NCBI GenBank assembly: GCA_965247295.1
Contig: CBDFGQ010000008.1
Span: 434,001 to 498,000 of the forward strand
Origin: CBDFGQ01 sp965247295
GTDB lineage: Bacteria; Chloroflexota; Dehalococcoidia; Lucifugimonadales; JAGWBF01
Reading direction: 5' to 3'
DNA length: 64,000 bases
The notes beneath the pieces were generated by a model. It did not search any database, was not told the DNA's origin, and was given only the letters and a program-made list of their open reading frames with translations. The translations under genes and the position numbers were made by a program. This document shows positions 41,865 to 49,729 of the stretch, one piece after another. Numbering within the stretch: position 1 is the first letter of the stretch; every line of letters begins with the position of its first letter.

Positions 41865-44800
41865 CTAGGTGGTAAGCATGCGGTAAATGGTGGGTAGCCT
41901 CTGTGGTAGGACCCAGATATTGTCCAGCACCTCGTAGCTCATGTCGCCGCACATGGCCTTGAGGTAGTCGTGGCCCGACTTGTCCACCGTAAGACAGAAG
42001 GGGGTAATAGACTTGCGCTTGGCCTCGACCAAGGCCATGTGGGTGTCGTGGACGGCGTACTCTTTCTCCACCCCTTCCCGACTGTACCCCCTGTCCTGGG
42101 GACGGCCATCGCTGATCAGGAAAAGTATCTTGGTCTTGGCGTCCTGGGTCTCCAGCTTGGAGGTCGCGTGCCGTATGGCCGGCCCCATGCGGGTGGCGTG
42201 CATGGGGGTCACCTTGTCTATGCGGCGTTTTACCTTGTCCATGAAGGGCTCATCGATATCCTTGATTACGTAGAACTCCACGTTTTCCCTACCGTAGCCG
42301 GAAAAACCGTAGATGCCGTATGTATCTCCGATGGTCTCCAGCGCCTGAATAAGTAGCGCGGCAGTTTCCTTTTCCAAATCGATGATGCGCTTGTAATGGC
42401 GGCGTACCAGCCCTTCCCTCCGGGTCCTCAGCCACATCATGTACTCCACCGGGTCGTCGGGGGCGTCGCGGTCGTCCAGCATGGGGCGACCTTCGTCGAT
42501 AGCTTCGGCGGTGGAAGCACTCATATCCAGCACAAACACTACGGCCACGTCCCGTTCCAGCTTGTTCCGGCGCCACCACACCTTTTCCGATGGTGTTATG
42601 CCCATACGCCAGTCCACCGCCGCCTCGATGGTGGCGTCCAAGTCAAGGTCTTCCCCGTCTATGACTCTCCTCACCTTACGGAAGCTCTCAGGAACTACCA
42701 GCTCGAACTGTCGCCGGATATCAGAGGAGAGGGCGGTGTAATTGCGTATGGTATCGTTGTAAAAGCTGATATCCCCCTCGTCCACGGTTTTCTCGCGGAC
42801 GATGCACCACTTGGGCTTGTAGTCGGCGGCCCGGAAGTCCCACTCGTCGTACACCTGGGCCTTGGGCTCCCGCACCTCAAGCGAACCTCCGTGCTCGTCC
42901 TCGTGGGGGATGGGCCCGTGGCCCTGCCCGGGCTGGGAAGAGGATGGAGGCACTCCCGCTTCCCTCATGATATTCTGGGCGAAAATGCCCGCCGCGTTCT
43001 GTTGCTGGCCCGCCTCATTATCCAGGTCGAGTTCCGGGTTCTGCCTGAGCAGCTCTTCCAGCATCTCCTTGGTAATGGGCTCGCTCTCTCCGTCGTCTTG
43101 CTGCGACGAATCCTGCCGCAGCCTGCTCAACAGCTGCACCAGCTCCGGCTTGAAGTCCCCACGATAATCCACATCCTGGGGCGAATCGTAGGACTCTTCC
43201 TCTTCTCCACCCTCTTGAGGTTCCCCTTGCTGGGTCTGGAGGTTCTGAAGCAGCTCCTCCAGCTCCTCATCGGAGTACTCCTCCTGGCCGTCGAAGTCCT
43301 GGGGTTGAAAGTCCTCTGGCTGCTGAGTCTCGTTGGGCAGACGGGACAGGACCTCGTAGGCCCTGATGGTGGCCTCAGCCGTATCCTCGATGGTAGCTCT
43401 GACGTTCAGGAGCTTCTTGAAGATCTTGGCCAGAACCCTCGCCGCATCCCTATGCTCTTTGGGCACGGCTACACCCCTGTACTGTCCCAGGCTGAGCCGT
43501 ATCAGCAGCTCAATCATGGCCTGCACGAGGGGAAGCTGTTCTATGTCAGGTCGCTGGGCCAGTGCCCCCTCTTGGACACCTCGGTAACTACCGACTATAC
43601 CGGGATACTCCACCTTTATTCGGTGATCCAGCCTCCCATCCTCCAGCACGGTGAATACGTCCAGGGCCAGCCGTCTGTCGGAGAACAGCTGGGAAAATCG
43701 CCCCACGTCTGTAAGATTACTACCCCCTGAGCTGGTTCCCTCACCATCACCCAGAAGCCGTTCCTCCAGCCTGGCCAGCGCCCTCGCCAGTGCGTCCTCT
43801 TCGTAGCGGGGCCTCATATCTTCAAACAGCACCGAAGGCTTCTGGAACTCAAACTTGAAACTGTCAAATTCCAAGTGGCCCGTTTGATGGGTGGCGACAA
43901 CCTTGAACCAACCGAAGTTCTCTTCCTTGCTGTGAAAAGTATCCACCAAGGGAGGCAAGAACAGCTTGGTGCCCTCGGTAGAGGCGTGTCCCTCGGATAC
44001 CCAGCCTATGCCCTTGTGCACCAGCTCTTCGCTACTCATGATCTCCACTGGGAAGCCGGATAAGGCCCGACAATAGAGACGCATGACGCCCTTGACCCGC
44101 TCCAGCTCCAGGCTGGAGGACAGGGTCTCGAGGGTCTGCTCCGAGGTTTTGGACTCCACCTTGAAGTAGGCCAGGCCGCCGTCGGGGTTTTCCTTCAGCA
44201 GTTTGACACCCTGCTGGAACCATACGTCCAGCTGGCCCAGAGTAACACGGCTCAGAACTACGTTAAGGCTTCTTAAAAATGCCGGCACGGCCTCAGGGGA
44301 AATTGCGAGGAGGGTCTCACACAGATCAAAAATGTTGCGCTGAGACGTTGGGGTGACGTTTTCTAGGGCCTTTGAGCCCTCTCGCAAGAAGGCGGTCGTC
44401 TCACGCTGCCCGGACTTGACGAGGCGCTCTGCCAGCCGGAGGAAGCGGCTACGCTGGCTCTCCTCTATGGACGGCAGGACTTTGGCAGAAACCTCAAAGC
44501 AGGTCTTGACCTCCCGCCAGCTCCCCTCGGTGAGCGCGCGGGACATGGATAGGAAAGCCTCCCGTTCGCGGCCCATCTGGGACAGCACGCTCTGGCCCAG
44601 CACCAAGCACTCGCCAGCAACATCGTATGACTTGTTCGACAGGCTCTCGATGAGGGCAGCAAATACTTCCAGGTCCCAGAACGGCAGGTTCCGGATCAGC
44701 TGGGGGCTAACCTCATAGAACTTGGCTGCCAGGGAACTAGATTTCCACGTGCCCTTGTATAGGCTCCGCCCCAGACCGGCCCAACGGGGTATATATTGGG

Positions 44801-45161
44801 CCCTGAGGCCCGAAACCACCGCCGGACTCGCCCTATAGTAGGACGACGCGAGGGTCGGCGAGTCCTGGGCTAGATAAGTTCCACAGCGGGCCCACTGCAA
44901 GAATGAAACGGGAGAAAGGAACCTGGCAACCTCTGGACCCACCCTGAAGTACTCCACGGCGGCCTCCCAGGACCGGACCGTCTGGTTGGCAATGGCAAGT
45001 CCTTCCCTGGCCCAGAGGAGAACCTCGTCCTCATTGAAGGCGGCGGTGATCTTGTTTCTGGCTTCCCGGTACTCCTCGATAACGACGGATGGTAGTTTTT
45101 TTAGCTCTTGCTCTAACTCGGCTTGCCCTTCTGGGTCGCGGGCGGTAGGCTCCGTACTCAA
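41865..45161 (-). CDS. NorD/CbbO-like protein with von Willebrand factor A domain
   Basis: The 1098-residue protein has a long helical-repeat N-terminal part (~res 1-480; repeated ~35-residue units such as SFLQWARCG..SYYRASPAVV), a low-complexity Gln/Glu-rich linker (~res 615-760) and a C-terminal VWA domain. The MIDAS motif DMSAS is at 879-883, with ISDGRPQD and a later LTVDKSGHDYL typical of NorD/CbbO/CoxE proteins. With MoxR-type ATPases such proteins insert metals or remodel partner enzymes (NO reductase, Rubisco, CO dehydrogenase). None of these targets is in the window. The MoxR gene lies upstream with a Nudix gene between them. Confidence 0.85.
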   Translation of the reverse strand: MSTEPTARDPEGQAELEQELKKLPSVVIEEYREARNKITAAFNEDEVLLWAREGLAIANQTVRSWEAAVEYFRVGPEVARFLSPVSFLQWARCGTYLAQDSPTLASSYYRASPAVVSGLRAQYIPRWAGLGRSLYKGTWKSSSLAAKFYEVSPQLIRNLPFWDLEVFAALIESLSNKSYDVAGECLVLGQSVLSQMGREREAFLSMSRALTEGSWREVKTCFEVSAKVLPSIEESQRSRFLRLAERLVKSGQRETTAFLREGSKALENVTPTSQRNIFDLCETLLAISPEAVPAFLRSLNVVLSRVTLGQLDVWFQQGVKLLKENPDGGLAYFKVESKTSEQTLETLSSSLELERVKGVMRLYCRALSGFPVEIMSSEELVHKGIGWVSEGHASTEGTKLFLPPLVDTFHSKEENFGWFKVVATHQTGHLEFDSFKFEFQKPSVLFEDMRPRYEEDALARALARLEERLLGDGEGTSSGGSNLTDVGRFSQLFSDRRLALDVFTVLEDGRLDHRIKVEYPGIVGSYRGVQEGALAQRPDIEQLPLVQAMIELLIRLSLGQYRGVAVPKEHRDAARVLAKIFKKLLNVRATIEDTAEATIRAYEVLSRLPNETQQPEDFQPQDFDGQEEYSDEELEELLQNLQTQQGEPQEGGEEEESYDSPQDVDYRGDFKPELVQLLSRLRQDSSQQDDGESEPITKEMLEELLRQNPELDLDNEAGQQQNAAGIFAQNIMREAGVPPSSSQPGQGHGPIPHEDEHGGSLEVREPKAQVYDEWDFRAADYKPKWCIVREKTVDEGDISFYNDTIRNYTALSSDIRRQFELVVPESFRKVRRVIDGEDLDLDATIEAAVDWRMGITPSEKVWWRRNKLERDVAVVFVLDMSASTAEAIDEGRPMLDDRDAPDDPVEYMMWLRTRREGLVRRHYKRIIDLEKETAALLIQALETIGDTYGIYGFSGYGRENVEFYVIKDIDEPFMDKVKRRIDKVTPMHATRMGPAIRHATSKLETQDAKTKILFLISDGRPQDRGYSREGVEKEYAVHDTHMALVEAKRKSITPFCLTVDKSGHDYLKAMCGDMSYEVLDNIWVLPQRLPTIYRMLTT

Positions 45162-45175
45162 ATTACCTACTCTCC

Positions 45176-45790
45176 TTACCGGCCTGATGCATCGGGGAAC
45201 AGCTCCAGAAACTGCGTGACAATTTGCGCCGTTGCTCCGTAGATCAGATGGTCTCCAAAGGCATAGCAGCGGGTCTTGGACACCCTGCCTTCCGACCAGC
45301 GGGCCTCTTCCCTGACATTTACGGGGTCCAGGAGCGCCGGAACGGGCACCTCAAGGATCTCGGCGACCTCGATAGCGCTGGGTTTGAACGGGTACGGATA
45401 CGGTATCGTGCCTACAAAGACACAAACGCCGAACCGGCTCCGTGTCTCCACATCGTCAAGCTCACCCAGTATGGTAACGTTCCCGGGCGTTATGCCCATC
45501 TCCTCACTGGCCTCTCGTAGGGCCGTATCCCTAAAGTCCCTATCAACCCGGTCCATCCCTCCCCCGGGCAGGGAGATTTCTCCCTTGTGGTACTCCACCT
45601 CATCCGTCCGCACGTTAAGGAGAATACAGTACTCTCCGTCCTTGGGATAGAGTAAGAGAAGGACGGCGGCCGGCATCAGGGATTGGTCCTGGATGGAGAA
45701 CTTACTGCGGGTCGAGAGAGCGCGCCTTACTGCCTCTATGGTTCCGTCGGCTTTACAATATGTATCCGACACTATGCTCTTGCCCACCAA
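45176..45790 (-). CDS. Nudix hydrolase (CoA pyrophosphatase-like)
   Basis: The 204-residue protein has the full Nudix box at residues 76-100 (GGGMDRVDRDFRDTALREASEEMGI region) preceded by HKGEISLPGG, the CoAse-type pre-motif of NudL. It probably hydrolyses CoA or acyl-CoA pyrophosphates. The distance to coaE, encoding dephospho-CoA kinase two genes upstream, is a sensible CoA link. It lies 14 bp before the VWA gene and 39 bp after the MoxR gene. Confidence 0.88.
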   Translation of the reverse strand: MVGKSIVSDTYCKADGTIEAVRRALSTRSKFSIQDQSLMPAAVLLLLYPKDGEYCILLNVRTDEVEYHKGEISLPGGGMDRVDRDFRDTALREASEEMGITPGNVTILGELDDVETRSRFGVCVFVGTIPYPYPFKPSAIEVAEILEVPVPALLDPVNVREEARWSEGRVSKTRCYAFGDHLIYGATAQIVTQFLELFPDASGR

Positions 45791-45829
45791 CCGACCGCTG
45801 CTTGGAGTACCGTCAGGGAGCCGTTACTC

Positions 45830-46717
45830 CTACTCGAATATGGAGGACACCACTTCTTCGACGCTTCGGTGCATCTCCTGGTCATCGCTCAGGGCCCATA
45901 CCACCGCCACCTCGCAGGCCCTCCTGGGAGAGATCCCCTGGTACATCAGCTTTCCAGCGTAGATCAACAACCGGGTGCTTGCCCCCTCCTTGACGCCGTG
46001 CTCCTTGAGGTTGCGTACCTTCTCCCCAAGCTTGGCCAGGGAGGCTGCCTGTTCACGGGTGCAGCCACTCTCGCGCTGGACGATCTCCGACTCTACGTCT
46101 CTGGGTGGCGGTCCGAATTCCAGGGCAATGAAGCGCTGGCGGGTGCTGTGCTTCAGGTCTTTGAGGGCGCTCTGATAACCGGGGTTGTAGGATATGACCA
46201 GCAGGAACTTCTTGCTTGCTTCCACTATCTGGCCCTTCTTGTCAATGGGTAGGATCCGTCGGTGGTCCGTGAGCGGGTGGATCAGCACCGTGGTGTCCTT
46301 CCTGGCCTCGACAATCTCGTCTAGATAGCAGATGCCCCCGGTCTTGACGGCCTTGGTCAGGGGCCCATCCATCCACCTCGTACCATCGGCCTCCAGAAGA
46401 TAGCGGCCCACCAGGTCGCTGGCGGTGAGGTCCTCGTGGCAGGCTATGGTAACCAGGGGTATGGGATTCCCATTCTGCTCTGCCTTGCTCCTCTTTTTTA
46501 CGACGGTCACGGGACGGCCGAGTCGCCACGCCATATACTCGATAAATCGAGTCTTGCCACAGCCCGTGGGGCCCTTCAGGAGGACGGGCAGCTGTTGATG
46601 GTAGGCCGCCTCAAACAGCTCTATCTCGTCTGCCAAGGCACGATAGTAAGGCTCGTCCTTGACAACGTACTCCTCTATGGCGTACTCGTTATAAAGCGTG
46701 CTGGTTCCGGTAGCCAT
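45830..46717 (-). CDS. MoxR-type AAA+ ATPase (CbbQ/NorQ-like)
   Basis: The 295-residue ATPase has Walker A GPTGCGKT (49-56), Walker B ICYLDEI (129-135), sensor NPGY (VISYNPGYQS) and the Arg finger region LKHSTRQRF. The tail includes the MoxR-type GASTRLLIYAGKL. NorQ/CbbQ proteins act with VWA partners (NorD/CbbO), here encoded 0.7 kb downstream, to activate metal enzymes. Its start lies two bases from the coaE stop, so it is operonic with coaE. The cognate enzyme is not visible. Confidence 0.9.
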   Translation of the reverse strand: MATGTSTLYNEYAIEEYVVKDEPYYRALADEIELFEAAYHQQLPVLLKGPTGCGKTRFIEYMAWRLGRPVTVVKKRSKAEQNGNPIPLVTIACHEDLTASDLVGRYLLEADGTRWMDGPLTKAVKTGGICYLDEIVEARKDTTVLIHPLTDHRRILPIDKKGQIVEASKKFLLVISYNPGYQSALKDLKHSTRQRFIALEFGPPPRDVESEIVQRESGCTREQAASLAKLGEKVRNLKEHGVKEGASTRLLIYAGKLMYQGISPRRACEVAVVWALSDDQEMHRSVEEVVSSIFE

Positions 46718-46719
46718 GC

Positions 46720-47325
46720 TTAAGCGCCCCTGCCTTTCAGTGTGTTACGCAGCAGTGTACTCACCTCTCCCCGTAGGTCCTCCAGGCTCCCCGAGTTGCG
46801 CACCCGGACGTGGGCATGTTTGGCCTTCTCTTCTTGGGGAAGCTGTGAACTGATGCGGTCCCTGATCTCACTTTCCGATAAACTGTTGCGCCCCCGGAGG
46901 CGCTCCAGCACCTCTCCCTCTTCGGAGCAGGTGACCCAAATCTCGTCAACCAGGGACGACCACCCGGCTTCTACCAGAAGGGCCGCCTCCACCACCACTA
47001 CCCTAGTTCCCCGCAGGCGAAGCTGGACCATTCGTTCCCGGATCACCTCAGCTATTCTGGGGTGTAATATGGAGTTGAGCTTTTTCCGCGCCTGGGGATC
47101 GCTGAAGACGATTGTTCCTAAACGCTTGCGGTCTACCTCGCCAGCGGGATGAAGTATCCCCTCACCGAAGCCCTCCACCAGAGCTCTCCAGCCCGGCGTA
47201 TGGGGACTGTACACCTCATGCCCAACTCGGTCGGCATCTATGACCGCAGCGCCCTGCTCCCCTAAAATACGGGAGACCTCACTCTTTCCCGTGCCAATGC
47301 CTCCCGTAAGGCCAATTGCGAGCAT
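46720..47325 (-). CDS. coaE: Dephospho-CoA kinase
   Basis: The ATG at 47325 is chosen over the ten-codon-longer frame because AAGGAAGGTT precedes it. The ~201-residue protein has P-loop GLTGGIGTGKS and the CoaE motifs DADRVGHEV, KLNSILHPRI and VVVEAALLVEAGW. It phosphorylates dephospho-CoA, the last step of CoA synthesis. It lies 70 bp behind rimI and overlaps no gene; the MoxR gene starts two bases after its stop. Confidence 0.95.
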   Translation of the reverse strand: MLAIGLTGGIGTGKSEVSRILGEQGAAVIDADRVGHEVYSPHTPGWRALVEGFGEGILHPAGEVDRKRLGTIVFSDPQARKKLNSILHPRIAEVIRERMVQLRLRGTRVVVVEAALLVEAGWSSLVDEIWVTCSEEGEVLERLRGRNSLSESEIRDRISSQLPQEEKAKHAHVRVRNSGSLEDLRGEVSTLLRNTLKGRGA

Positions 47326-47395
47326 AACCTTCCTTACCGAACGGAAGCCCACCACATTCTACCAGCCGGCTACTGGAGGGTCAACGGTGATCCCA

Positions 47396-48052
47396 TCAGA
47401 CCAGCTCGATGGTCATCTCTCCGTACCGTTCCTTGTAGGCCTCCCCTAGCGCGCGGAACTTCGCTTTGAACGCCGGGGTCTCGATAGGTTCGGTACTCAT
47501 GATCATCGCGTCTTCACGATTGTCTGTATAATAGCCCTTCCTCAAGCCGACCTTCTGAAAATCATACTTCACGTACAGGGACTCGGCCACATGGTTTGAG
47601 ACCCGGGCCTCCAGGGTAACGGCTCTAGCTCCCAGGCTCAAAGCCAGCTCAATCGAACTCCGTAGCAATAGCTCCCCGATGCCCCTACCCCGTGCCGATT
47701 CTTCCACAGCGATGGCGGTGATATGGGCCTCTCCAGCTATCAACCAGAGGCCGAGAAATCCCAGGATGTTGTAGTCGAGCTGGACACCAGCCTGATGGAA
47801 GCGGAACCGTTCCCTTACTGCTACGAGGACCCGCGCCCATCGTGATCCTTTCACAGGGCCTGAGGGCTGCTCCGGCTGCCCCTCCAAGGGCTCCACCGTT
47901 TTCGGCTCCCCGGCCACCAGGTACTTTATCTGACGGCCCTCTAGATCACGCAGGAAGGGAGTTGGTGGCCGGAGCGTTGGGAAGGCCTGCCTCTCGATCT
48001 CCGCCACACGGCTGATGTCCACTACCCGAAGAGGCCGAACCCACATGTCCAT
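47396..48052 (-). CDS. rimI: Ribosomal-protein-alanine N-acetyltransferase (GNAT)
   Basis: The 218-residue GNAT protein has the acetyl-CoA site R-x-x-G-x-G in SARGRGIGELLLRSS, preceded by AHITAIAVEE, and ends with NHVAESLYVKYDFQKVGLRKGYY, the RimI/Ard1-type Tyr and Tyr-Tyr motif. A ~60-residue insert (GEPKTVEPLEGQPEQPSG to AVRERFRFHQAGV) is unusual for RimI and makes the protein longer than the usual ~150. RimI acetylates the N-terminus of ribosomal protein S18. It heads the coaE-MoxR unit. Confidence 0.85.
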   Translation of the reverse strand: MDMWVRPLRVVDISRVAEIERQAFPTLRPPTPFLRDLEGRQIKYLVAGEPKTVEPLEGQPEQPSGPVKGSRWARVLVAVRERFRFHQAGVQLDYNILGFLGLWLIAGEAHITAIAVEESARGRGIGELLLRSSIELALSLGARAVTLEARVSNHVAESLYVKYDFQKVGLRKGYYTDNREDAMIMSTEPIETPAFKAKFRALGEAYKERYGEMTIELV

Positions 48053-48122
48053 TGACTAGTTCCATACATGGCAACGCGGCTTCATTCTAACACAAGGGTA
48101 GAGGTTTTGACATAATCTAGAG

Positions 48123-48138
48123 CTCGGAGAAATCCGAG
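48123..48138. terminator. Hairpin between rimI and sugar dehydrogenase genes
   Basis: CTCGGA-GAAA-TCCGAG forms a perfect 6-bp stem with a GNRA loop on the plus strand. It lies downstream of the sugar dehydrogenase stop (reading minus). No T-run follows, so terminator activity is only a suggestion. Confidence 0.3.
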
Positions 48139-48189
48139 TTTCGTAACCCGCTCGCGGCATTCTATGAGCCGCTTGGCCCACGGCACCTG

Positions 48190-49635
48190 TTACCGTTTCG
48201 GCGCCAGGCGATAGATTCCTTCGTTCCGAGAGAGAATGTACAGGTTTCCCGCCACGTCTTGGCCAAAGGACGTTATGGATATATCGGAGTCGACCAGTAG
48301 ACTTTGCTCCGTCACTGACTCGGCGTCACGGCGCAAACCCCATATCCTGCCGGAGCAAAAGTCACCGTACACGTAAGCTCCCACCATAGACGGCGTGCGC
48401 CGACCGCGGTAAACGTATCCTCCGATGACCCCGCAGTTGCCCGACGACAGGCTGTATTCCCACAGCGGTATCTCCAGGCCACCTTCGTCGCAGCCGGTTC
48501 TGGGCGAGAAGCAATGCCGACTCTCCATAACGTTCCAGCCATAGTTCGCTCCCGCCTTGCCCACATCTATCTCTTCCCAAGCGTTCTGCCCAACGTCAGC
48601 TATCCAGAGCGTCCCCGTGCCCGTGTCGAAGGAGAAGCGCCACGGGTTGCGCAGTCCGTACGCCCAAATTTCCTCCTTTGCGCCTGGGACGCCGAGGAAG
48701 GGATTATCGGGAGGAACGCGGTAGTTCTTGTCGCCGGAACCTCCGTTCACGTCGATGCGGAGGATGGAGCCGAGGAGGGTTCCCTTGTTTTGGCCGTTGC
48801 CGAGAGGGTCGCCACCGGCGCCGCCATCGCCCAGGCCCACATACAGATAGCCGTCTGGTCCGAAGGCCAGCTGACCGCCGTTGTGGTTGCCGTAGGGCTG
48901 GGGAACCTCGATTATGACCAGCTCGCTGGCACGGTCTGCCCTGGCAAAACTTTCAGAAGCCACTTCGAACCTGGACAGCACCGAGCGGCGAGGGCCGGCG
49001 GCGGAGTAGTAAACGTAGAAGTGGCCGTTCTTTTCGTAATCCGGGTGGAAAGCCAGCCCCAGCAGTCCCTCCTCGTTGTTCCTCTCGCTGATCCGATCGG
49101 TGATGTCCAGAAAGACCTCGGCGCGGACCGCCTGCTGGTCATTGGGAAAACGGAGAATGCGGCCTGACTGCTCGGTGACGAAGATAGAGCCATCGCCTCC
49201 CTCCGGCTGGACCAGGTTCGTCAGGCGCTGAAAGGTCAGGTTGGGGAATGCACGCTCCAGCCCCATGGCCCGCATCTTCGGAGGGCTAAGCGGCGGGGTG
49301 GGTGTGGGCTCCTTTGTACGCGTGGGTAGCGCCCCAGGGGTGAGGATCGGTGTTTGGTTTGTCAGCGGCGCGGGAGCGGTTACTGAGGCCGCTGTAGGAC
49401 CCGGCGGAGGGGATGGCATGGGAGTGGGCTCTGCGGTTAACAGGGAGACCTGATCTTGGATTACAGCAGAAGGCTCTGATTGGGTGGGGGTGGAAGTTGG
49501 GGCGGAGTTGCGCTCTGGTGCTGGTGGAGGCGTAGGAGATGGGGTTGGGGTTACGGTCAATCTATCCTGGCCACAGGCGACCAGTACCAGCGTCGCCAAT
49601 GCAACGAAGACAAGCCAGCATGAGATGGTCCGCAT
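48190..49635 (-). CDS. PQQ-dependent sugar (glucose/sorbosone) dehydrogenase-like lipoprotein
   Basis: The ATG at 49635 begins a lipoprotein signal (LVFVALATLVLVAC lipobox); an earlier frame to 49740 is not signal-like. A Thr/Pro-rich spacer (~120 residues) follows. The beta-propeller then shows LTNLVQPEGGDGSIFVTEQSGRI, LGLAFHPDYEKNGHFYVYYS, GGQLAFGPDGYLYVGLGDGG, YGLRNPWRFSFD and WIADVGQNAWEEIDV, typical of the soluble quinoprotein glucose/sorbosone dehydrogenase (GSDH) family. It would oxidise sugars outside the membrane with PQQ. The two conserved Cys pairs (CFSPRTGC..) suggest disulfides. Confidence 0.9.
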   Translation of the reverse strand: MRTISCWLVFVALATLVLVACGQDRLTVTPTPSPTPPPAPERNSAPTSTPTQSEPSAVIQDQVSLLTAEPTPMPSPPPGPTAASVTAPAPLTNQTPILTPGALPTRTKEPTPTPPLSPPKMRAMGLERAFPNLTFQRLTNLVQPEGGDGSIFVTEQSGRILRFPNDQQAVRAEVFLDITDRISERNNEEGLLGLAFHPDYEKNGHFYVYYSAAGPRRSVLSRFEVASESFARADRASELVIIEVPQPYGNHNGGQLAFGPDGYLYVGLGDGGAGGDPLGNGQNKGTLLGSILRIDVNGGSGDKNYRVPPDNPFLGVPGAKEEIWAYGLRNPWRFSFDTGTGTLWIADVGQNAWEEIDVGKAGANYGWNVMESRHCFSPRTGCDEGGLEIPLWEYSLSSGNCGVIGGYVYRGRRTPSMVGAYVYGDFCSGRIWGLRRDAESVTEQSLLVDSDISITSFGQDVAGNLYILSRNEGIYRLAPKR

Positions 49636-49729
49636 CTCGGCAGCTATACCTGGATACAAGGATACCTCATCTTCAGCCGGTAACCAGCGGGAAGGCAAAG
49701 GGCGGCGTTGCCGGCATATGGGGCCTCCA

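Noticed and set aside
42396..43730. 444-codon plus-strand open frame opposite the VWA gene
   Set aside because: Composition mirrors the codon bias of the VWA gene on the other strand; no known domain or start signal.
48107..48112. TTGACA on the plus strand between rimI and the dehydrogenase gene
   Set aside because: No -10 at a proper distance and no plus-strand gene downstream.
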